Source: an uncultured Chitinophaga sp. | GTDB taxonomy: Bacteria; Bacteroidota; Bacteroidia; Chitinophagales; Chitinophagaceae | Length of the DNA stretch: 64,000 nt | Direction: 5' to 3' | Assembly: GCF_937898475.1 (NCBI RefSeq) | Contig: NZ_CALEJS010000016.1 | Location: 248,001 to 312,000, forward strand | Part shown: positions 59,362 through 64,000 of the stretch, piece after piece | Layout of the letters: each line of letters starts with the position of its first letter | Numbering within the stretch: position 1 is the stretch's first letter | Notes under the pieces: generated by a model | Told to the model about the DNA's origin: nothing | What the model saw: only the letters and a program-made list of their open reading frames with translations | The model's database searches: none | Made by a program: the position numbers and the translations under genes

Positions 59362-60600
59362 ATGGAACAAACCGGATTAATACCACACCTGTTCAGAACG
59401 GAATTCCGTAAGATCACCTCCGTGCTCTGTAAAGCCTTCGGTATCGAAAACATACAGGTTGCCGAAGACATTGCCAGTGAAACCTTTTTAGCCGCGCTGG
59501 AAACCTGGACCTACCAATCCGTACCACCCAACCCCAGCGCATGGCTGTACGCCGTTGCCCGCAACAAAGCGCTGAACTACCTGCGCCGCAACCAGCTGTT
59601 TGCAGGGAAGATCGCCCTGCAGATCAAACAATCCGGCTCCGGGGCAGAAGAGATGGATATTGACCTTTCTGATCAGCATATTACCGACAGCCAGCTGCAG
59701 ATGCTCTTTGCCGTCTGCCACCCGGCCATCCCCGCAGAAGCGCAGGTAGCACTGGCCCTCCGCATTCTATGCGGTTTTGGCATTGAAGAAATAGCGAACG
59801 CTTTTCTCTGCAGCAGGGAAACCATTAACAAACGCCTTTTCAGGGCAAAGGAGAAACTGAGAACAGAGAACGTAAGCATCGTTTTTCCCGGCGAAGCGGA
59901 GATCAGCAAGCGCTTAACAACAGTGCTCACTACCATTTACCTGCTCTTTAACGAAGGATATTATTCAGAAAGCCAGGACACCGTGCTGCGGGAAGACCTG
60001 TGCCAGGAAGCCATGCGCCTGGCCTGCCTGCTTATTGAACATGAAAAGACCAGCCTGCCGGATGTGAACGCCCTCCTGGCCCTGATGTGCTTTCATGCCT
60101 CCCGTTTTGAAGCCCGGAAAGACCGTAACGGAGAACCGGTGCTGTATGATGACCAGGATGAAACCCGCTGGAACAATGACCTGATCGCCAAAGGCGCTTA
60201 CTTTCTTCACCAGGCATCCCGGGGCAACAAGTTCTCCCGCTATCATCTCGAAGCCACCATCGCCTACTGGGCCACCCGGAAAGCAGATACAAAAGAAAAG
60301 TGGGAAAACATCCTGCAGCTATACAATCTCCTGCTGCAAACAGCGTACTCCCCCATCGCTGCGTTGAACAGAACCTATGCCCTCTCCAAAGCAAACGGCA
60401 AAACAGCAGCCATTGCCGCAGCGGAAAAACTGCAGCTCACCGGCAACCAATACTACTATACCCTACTGGGAGAACTGTACACGGGTATTGATAATGACAA
60501 AGCCAGAAATCATTATGAACAGGCGGCTGCTATCGCGAAAACCAATGCAGACAGGCAGATGATACAGCAAAAGATCGCACGCTTATCCCAACAGGGATAA
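59362..60600 (+). CDS. ECF42-type RNA polymerase sigma factor with C-terminal extension
   Basis: The protein has 412 residues from the ATG at 59362 (MEQTGLIPHLFRTEFRKITS). Region 2 covers about 8-75 (DIASETFLAALETWTY, PSAWLYAVARNKALNYLRR), region 4 about 115-165 (LALRILCGFGIEEIANAFL). The long C-terminal part (about 180-412, DUF6596-like, TPR-like helices) is the extension that defines ECF42. It has no FecR partner, and the YCII/DGPF gene upstream is the family's standard neighbour. Confidence 0.92.
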   Translation: MEQTGLIPHLFRTEFRKITSVLCKAFGIENIQVAEDIASETFLAALETWTYQSVPPNPSAWLYAVARNKALNYLRRNQLFAGKIALQIKQSGSGAEEMDIDLSDQHITDSQLQMLFAVCHPAIPAEAQVALALRILCGFGIEEIANAFLCSRETINKRLFRAKEKLRTENVSIVFPGEAEISKRLTTVLTTIYLLFNEGYYSESQDTVLREDLCQEAMRLACLLIEHEKTSLPDVNALLALMCFHASRFEARKDRNGEPVLYDDQDETRWNNDLIAKGAYFLHQASRGNKFSRYHLEATIAYWATRKADTKEKWENILQLYNLLLQTAYSPIAALNRTYALSKANGKTAAIAAAEKLQLTGNQYYYTLLGELYTGIDNDKARNHYEQAAAIAKTNADRQMIQQKIARLSQQG

Positions 60601-60674
60601 CCGGCACAATACCAGTCTGAACAACTTAGTGAAATGGTACGTTATTCGCTATAGCATATTAAACCCCCTACAAT

Positions 60675-61097
60675 ATGAAATCAGGGCCTATTATTGTTGT
60701 TGAAGACGATATTGATGATAAAGAAATATTTGAAGCTGCCCTGGAAGAGCTGCAGTTTCCGAACAGGATCATCTGGTTCAGTAACTGCAATGATGCCTGG
60801 CATTACCTGAAAGTAACAACGGATTCCCCCTTTATTATTTTCAGCGATATTAACCTGCCAAGGCAAAGCGGTCTTGATTTTAAGAAACAAATAGATGAAG
60901 ACAGGCAGCTACGGAAAAAAAGCATTCCCTTCATCTTTTATTCAACATCCGTTAACCAGGATACGGTTAATGATGCTTATACGAATATGACCGTCCAGGG
61001 CTTTTTCCAGAAGAGTAACAGGTTTAACGAGATGAAGGAGATGATTAAAGTGATACTGGATTACTGGCGTATCTGCAGGCATCCCAATGTGGGATAA
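60675..61097 (+). CDS. Single-domain response regulator (CheY-like)
   Basis: The protein has 140 residues and is only a receiver domain. The acid triad is Glu10-Asp11-Asp12 (VVEDDIDDKEIF), the phospho-acceptor is Asp58 (IIFSDINLPRQSG), the switch Ser/Thr is in FYSTS (90-92) and the lysine is Lys113. No output domain or histidine kinase gene is adjacent. It resembles the small Bacteroidota receivers that pass phosphate to a partner protein. Confidence 0.92.
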   Translation: MKSGPIIVVEDDIDDKEIFEAALEELQFPNRIIWFSNCNDAWHYLKVTTDSPFIIFSDINLPRQSGLDFKKQIDEDRQLRKKSIPFIFYSTSVNQDTVNDAYTNMTVQGFFQKSNRFNEMKEMIKVILDYWRICRHPNVG

Positions 61098-61109
61098 CCA
61101 TCGCGGTCA

Positions 61110-62201
61110 TCAATACCCTATAATGGATCTTAATTTACCCCAAAGCGCTGTATCAAAGCTGGAAAGCGCCAGGCGGCTATTTCCTGCTGATTCCCCCATC
61201 CGCACTACTACCAATCGCTGTGAAGGCACGATGTACAGTTTCTGATCATTTTTGCCCAGTGCCGCATAGAGATCAGCAGGCGCCGTGGGCACCAGGTTGC
61301 CGTTAAATACGATCTGCGTTTGCGGCAGCATATAATTGGCTTTCCCGTTCAGCCAGCACAGGTATCCATAAGCGGGGTTAATGGGCTGCGAGCTGTTCAC
61401 CATGCTGTTAAAGTAGCTGGTATCCGTCATGATAGCCGTCTGGTCCCATGTACCCTTATTCAGCATCAGCAGCCCGAAGCGGGCCATGCTGCGGGCATCG
61501 CTGTAGTATATGTTATTGTAACCGGCTTTGATCCAGGCGCCTTTCATGCCAATGCGGCTACGGATCTTTGCATTGAAGTAATTGTTGAACGATTGTCCGG
61601 AGGCCTTTTCGATCACCTGGTCCAGGATCGTGTAAGGAGCGTTGTGATAGGCCCATCTTGTCCCCGCATCTGCCTTGTAAACGAGACAGGATTTGGCGGT
61701 GCAGAAATCATCGGGCACACCGTCATCCAGGCCGGTGCTCATGGTGAGCTGGTGGCGAATGGTGATCAGGTCTTCTTTTGCCTGTGGAGCAGCAGTCCAG
61801 CCTGCGCCCAGGTATTGGGATGTTTTATTATTGATGTTCAGCATACCTTCCTGCTGGGCAATCCCGGTAAGGAAAGCGGTCATGGTCTTCCCGGCAGAGG
61901 CCCAGTACCAGAGGCTATCGGCGGTAAAGCTGCCGAAGTATTTTTCCTGAACGATCCTGCCGTCTTTTAAAATAAGAAATGCCTTGGTATGCTTTTCTGC
62001 CAGGTAGGTATAGAGATCATTGAACTGCGCCTCCTTCCATCCAAGGGAAGCGGCGCTGCTGGTTTCCCAGGCGCTGCCCGATAAAGGGGGGAAATACATA
62101 GCCGCTGCAGGCGGACCAGGATCTTCATCCACACGATCCTTTTTGCAGGAAAGCAGGGTGCCGGCAGCAAACAAAAGCACCAGGGAAACAAATGCCTTCA
62201 T
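61110..62201 (-). CDS. Serine hydrolase (beta-lactamase family) lipoprotein
   Basis: The protein has 363 residues with lipobox LLSC (Cys19). The class C beta-lactamase/esterase fold shows the SxxK motif Ser102-A-G-Lys105 and the Tyr-x-Asn motif in WAYHNAPYTIL. A DD-peptidase or esterase role is as likely as a beta-lactamase one. It is convergent with the response regulator gene, 12 bases apart. A TATATTTG box (62251-62258, leftward) lies 50 bases upstream. Confidence 0.92.
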   Translation of the reverse strand: MKAFVSLVLLFAAGTLLSCKKDRVDEDPGPPAAAMYFPPLSGSAWETSSAASLGWKEAQFNDLYTYLAEKHTKAFLILKDGRIVQEKYFGSFTADSLWYWASAGKTMTAFLTGIAQQEGMLNINNKTSQYLGAGWTAAPQAKEDLITIRHQLTMSTGLDDGVPDDFCTAKSCLVYKADAGTRWAYHNAPYTILDQVIEKASGQSFNNYFNAKIRSRIGMKGAWIKAGYNNIYYSDARSMARFGLLMLNKGTWDQTAIMTDTSYFNSMVNSSQPINPAYGYLCWLNGKANYMLPQTQIVFNGNLVPTAPADLYAALGKNDQKLYIVPSQRLVVVRMGESAGNSRLALSSFDTALWGKLRSIIGY

Positions 62202-62250
62202 AGGGAGTATTTTAACGATATTGGATACCAGGATGCCCGTAAAGTTTAAT

Positions 62251-62258
62251 CAAATATA
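62251..62258 (-). promoter_or_regulatory. -7 box for serine hydrolase gene
   Basis: Read leftward this is TATATTTG, an exact TAnnTTTG match. It touches the T-run of the terminator at 62264-62288. Confidence 0.35.
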
Positions 62259-62288
62259 AAAAAAGGGCTGCCCTTACGGGTCAGCCCT
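62258..62288 (-). terminator. Rho-independent terminator after chitinase gene
   Basis: AGGGCTG-CCC (62264-62273) pairs with GGG-T-CAGCCCT (62278-62288) with one bulged base and a 4-base loop. In the leftward transcript it is followed by a U-run (62264-62258). It lies 20 bases past the stop of the GH18 gene. Confidence 0.88.
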
Positions 62289-62307
62289 GCGTTATCTATT
62301 GTTGATG

Positions 62308-64000
62308 CTACATGCGTATGATCTTGGCGCTGCCCTTCTGTACACCTGCAGCGTTGCTGGCTTTGATGATCCAGGTGCCGGGTGGCAGCTGGCTGATGTC
62401 GATGCTGATAGATTGCTGGCCTTTGGCGCCCGCTACATATTCTTTATGTAATACGGGGCTGGTGCCATTCAGGCCCCAGATGTCCACATAGATCTTTTCA
62501 GCAGCCGTTGTTTTCAGCTGCAGCTGTACTGTTGAACCCGTAACAGGGTTGGGATATGCCTTCAGCGTTTGCACAGTGGCTGCCTGCTCAACACTGGCTG
62601 TAGCGGAAGCGGTTCTTGCTGCCGCGCCGCAGGCGCCCAGCGGTTTCCACCACCAGTCGGCAGTACCAGGGGTAACGTTATACAGTGCGTCAGACTGGCT
62701 TTCGTATAATACGCCGTTATACACCACACGGTCTCCTTTGCTATAGATCTTCGGATAAGGCTCATAGCTGGCTACACCACCGCAATTGCCGCCTCCACCG
62801 CCGCCGCCGTTCACTACCACTGTTACTGCAGCAGAGGTAGTAGTGCCGTTGGCGTTATCCGTTGCTTTTGCTGTAAGGGTGTAGGTACCTGCCGCCACAT
62901 TGGTCCAGGTAAAGCTGTAGGGCGCACCGGTAGTTTCACCCAGTTTGGCGCCACCATTAAAGAACTCAACTTTGGCGATGCTGCCATCGCTGTCTGTAGC
63001 ATTCGCCTGGATATTGATACTGGCCGGAGCGGAGAAGCTGGCGTTGCTGGCAGGAGAAGTGATGCTCACTGAGGGCGCATTGTTGCCTCCTCCGCCGCCA
63101 CCATTACAGTCGCGTACATAAGCCCATACCTGGCCATCACCCGCATGAGTGTCTGGCTGTTCGTTCTGTGTCCACCATTTGGCGCTGTACACCTTGTTGT
63201 TGTATACCGCCTGCATCCCTTGTGTATAAACAGCAGCAGCAGACCATGCGGCAATGCCATTACAGCCACCGCCGCCGGACGTACCTACGGTAATAGTAAC
63301 CGTTGCAGACGTCGTGCTTGCGTTAGCGTTATCTATCGCTCTTGCCGTAAGGTTGTAGGTACCTGCGGCTACGTTTGTCCAGGAAAAAGAATAAGGGCTT
63401 GAATTATCTTCACCCAGTTTGGTGCTGCCGTTATAAAATTCCACCCTGGCAATAGAACCGTCCGGATCTGATGCATTGGCGCTGATATTAATTGTAGCAG
63501 GCGGTGTGAAAGAAGCATTGCCGGCGGGAGAAGTAATACTTACGCTGGGCGACTGGTTACCACCGCCACCACCGCCGTTGGCAAGCTTCTGTTCATGGAT
63601 GGCAGACAACAGGGAGTAGGTACCTGATGCATCCTGTGAAAGCTCCCACATCATAATACCACCCCCCTGGTTCCAGGCCAGGTTGGTTTTGTTCTTGATA
63701 GTGGTAATACCATTATAGCCTATGCCCTGGTAGGTGTCGGCATAGGGGTCAGCGCCTCTTCCTATCAATGTTGCAAAGCTTTCCCAGCTGGGACGGCCAT
63801 AAAAGGGTACGCCCAATACAGCCTTGGAGGCGGGTAAGCCCCTGCCCTTCCAGTAAGAGAGCGACTGGGAGGCATAGTTGTAGGTAGAGTGGTCAAAGTT
63901 GTTGAAATCATAGGCCATCAGGTTCAGAAAATCCACCTGGGAGAACACAGAAGAAAGAATGCTCTCCCCGTTAATACCCACTACAGCTGCTGTTAACAGC
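62308..64000 (-). CDS. Modular GH18 chitinase with Ig-like, CBM5/12 and T9SS domains (partial)
   Basis: The reading frame is open through the right edge, so the N-terminus with the catalytic DxxDxDxE motif is missing; about 563 residues are visible. The visible end of the GH18 barrel has FLNLMAYDFNNF, VLGVPFYGRPSWESF and GGIMMWELSQDASG. Then come, in order, a bacterial Ig-like domain, a CBM5/12-type chitin-binding module, a second Ig-like domain and a second CBM5/12, joined by Gly-rich linkers. The protein ends with a Type IX secretion sorting domain (LKAYPNPVTGSTVQL to GSAKIIRM). It should be secreted or surface-attached and degrade chitin. Confidence 0.95.
   Translation of the reverse strand, partial: LLTAAVVGINGESILSSVFSQVDFLNLMAYDFNNFDHSTYNYASQSLSYWKGRGLPASKAVLGVPFYGRPSWESFATLIGRGADPYADTYQGIGYNGITTIKNKTNLAWNQGGGIMMWELSQDASGTYSLLSAIHEQKLANGGGGGGNQSPSVSITSPAGNASFTPPATINISANASDPDGSIARVEFYNGSTKLGEDNSSPYSFSWTNVAAGTYNLTARAIDNANASTTSATVTITVGTSGGGGCNGIAAWSAAAVYTQGMQAVYNNKVYSAKWWTQNEQPDTHAGDGQVWAYVRDCNGGGGGGNNAPSVSITSPASNASFSAPASINIQANATDSDGSIAKVEFFNGGAKLGETTGAPYSFTWTNVAAGTYTLTAKATDNANGTTTSAAVTVVVNGGGGGGGNCGGVASYEPYPKIYSKGDRVVYNGVLYESQSDALYNVTPGTADWWWKPLGACGAAARTASATASVEQAATVQTLKAYPNPVTGSTVQLQLKTTAAEKIYVDIWGLNGTSPVLHKEYVAGAKGQQSISIDISQLPPGTWIIKASNAAGVQKGSAKIIRM

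Noticed and set aside
1..64000. tRNA, rRNA, CRISPR arrays, insertion sequences and phage genes
   Set aside because: No gap contains a tRNA-like T-loop, an array of equal spacers, or a transposase or integrase frame.

Overview
The window looks like a chromosomal segment of a Chitinophaga-like member of the Bacteroidota. The evidence is two SusC/SusD-type outer-membrane systems (one partial), an ECF sigma/FecR pair feeding a SusC with an STN signalling domain, a T9SS C-terminal sorting domain on a modular GH18 chitinase, a 1109-residue SecA, DUF3127, TMEM220-like and YCII/ECF42 genes, and several TAnnTTTG-type -7 boxes instead of sigma70 promoters. No rRNA, tRNA, CRISPR array, insertion sequence or phage gene was seen.

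Layout. 1-1360: the 5' part of a SusC gene running off the left edge. 1686-2111: TMEM220-like protein. 2188-12940: a leftward cluster for oxidative handling of sugars (MFS importer, Gfo/Idh/MocA dehydrogenase, TIM-barrel epimerase, lipoprotein cytochrome c, DUF1080, ThuA, a five-module ThuA/PQQ-dehydrogenase/PKD/cytochrome c/CBM protein, double thioredoxin). 13352-14931: glycosyltransferase and polysaccharide deacetylase. 15169-31742: housekeeping (secA, deoC, SPOR protein, M20 amidohydrolase, glyA, nucleotidyltransferase, nitronate monooxygenase, ABC exporter, TraB/GumN, FAD protein, DUF3127, dnaA). 31976-40599: ECF sigma, FecR, SusC, SusD and a PLC-like/alkaline phosphatase fusion. 40744-46316: three AraC regulators around a lipoprotein/small membrane protein/HTTM operon. 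46394-48705: a frameshifted secreted protein and an RNA-repair pair (RNA ligase plus HD-Pnk end-healing enzyme). 48891-53836: small membrane protein, HGSNAT-like acyltransferase, alditol-oxidase-like flavoprotein, GNAT, DinB, histone-H1-like SWIB protein. 53979-62201: AsmA protein, GH29 fucosidase, YCII protein with ECF42-type sigma factor, response regulator, serine hydrolase. 62308-64000: C-terminal part of a GH18 chitinase.

How genes fit together. The 3-12 kb cluster combines secreted oxidoreductase and hydrolase modules with a cytoplasmic dehydrogenase, an epimerase and an importer, which fits 3-keto-sugar or oxidised-sugar catabolism. The 32-40 kb locus is a TonB-dependent uptake system whose only enzyme is a phosphodiesterase/phosphatase fusion, so its substrate is probably a phosphate ester. 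The RNA ligase/HD-Pnk pair makes a complete heal-and-seal RNA repair set with a hairpin in its probable leader.

Intergenic DNA carries many long hairpins, including AT-rich TAATTATTAATT elements and TTAGC/GCTAA-word elements. Their arms differ from place to place but their architecture is alike.
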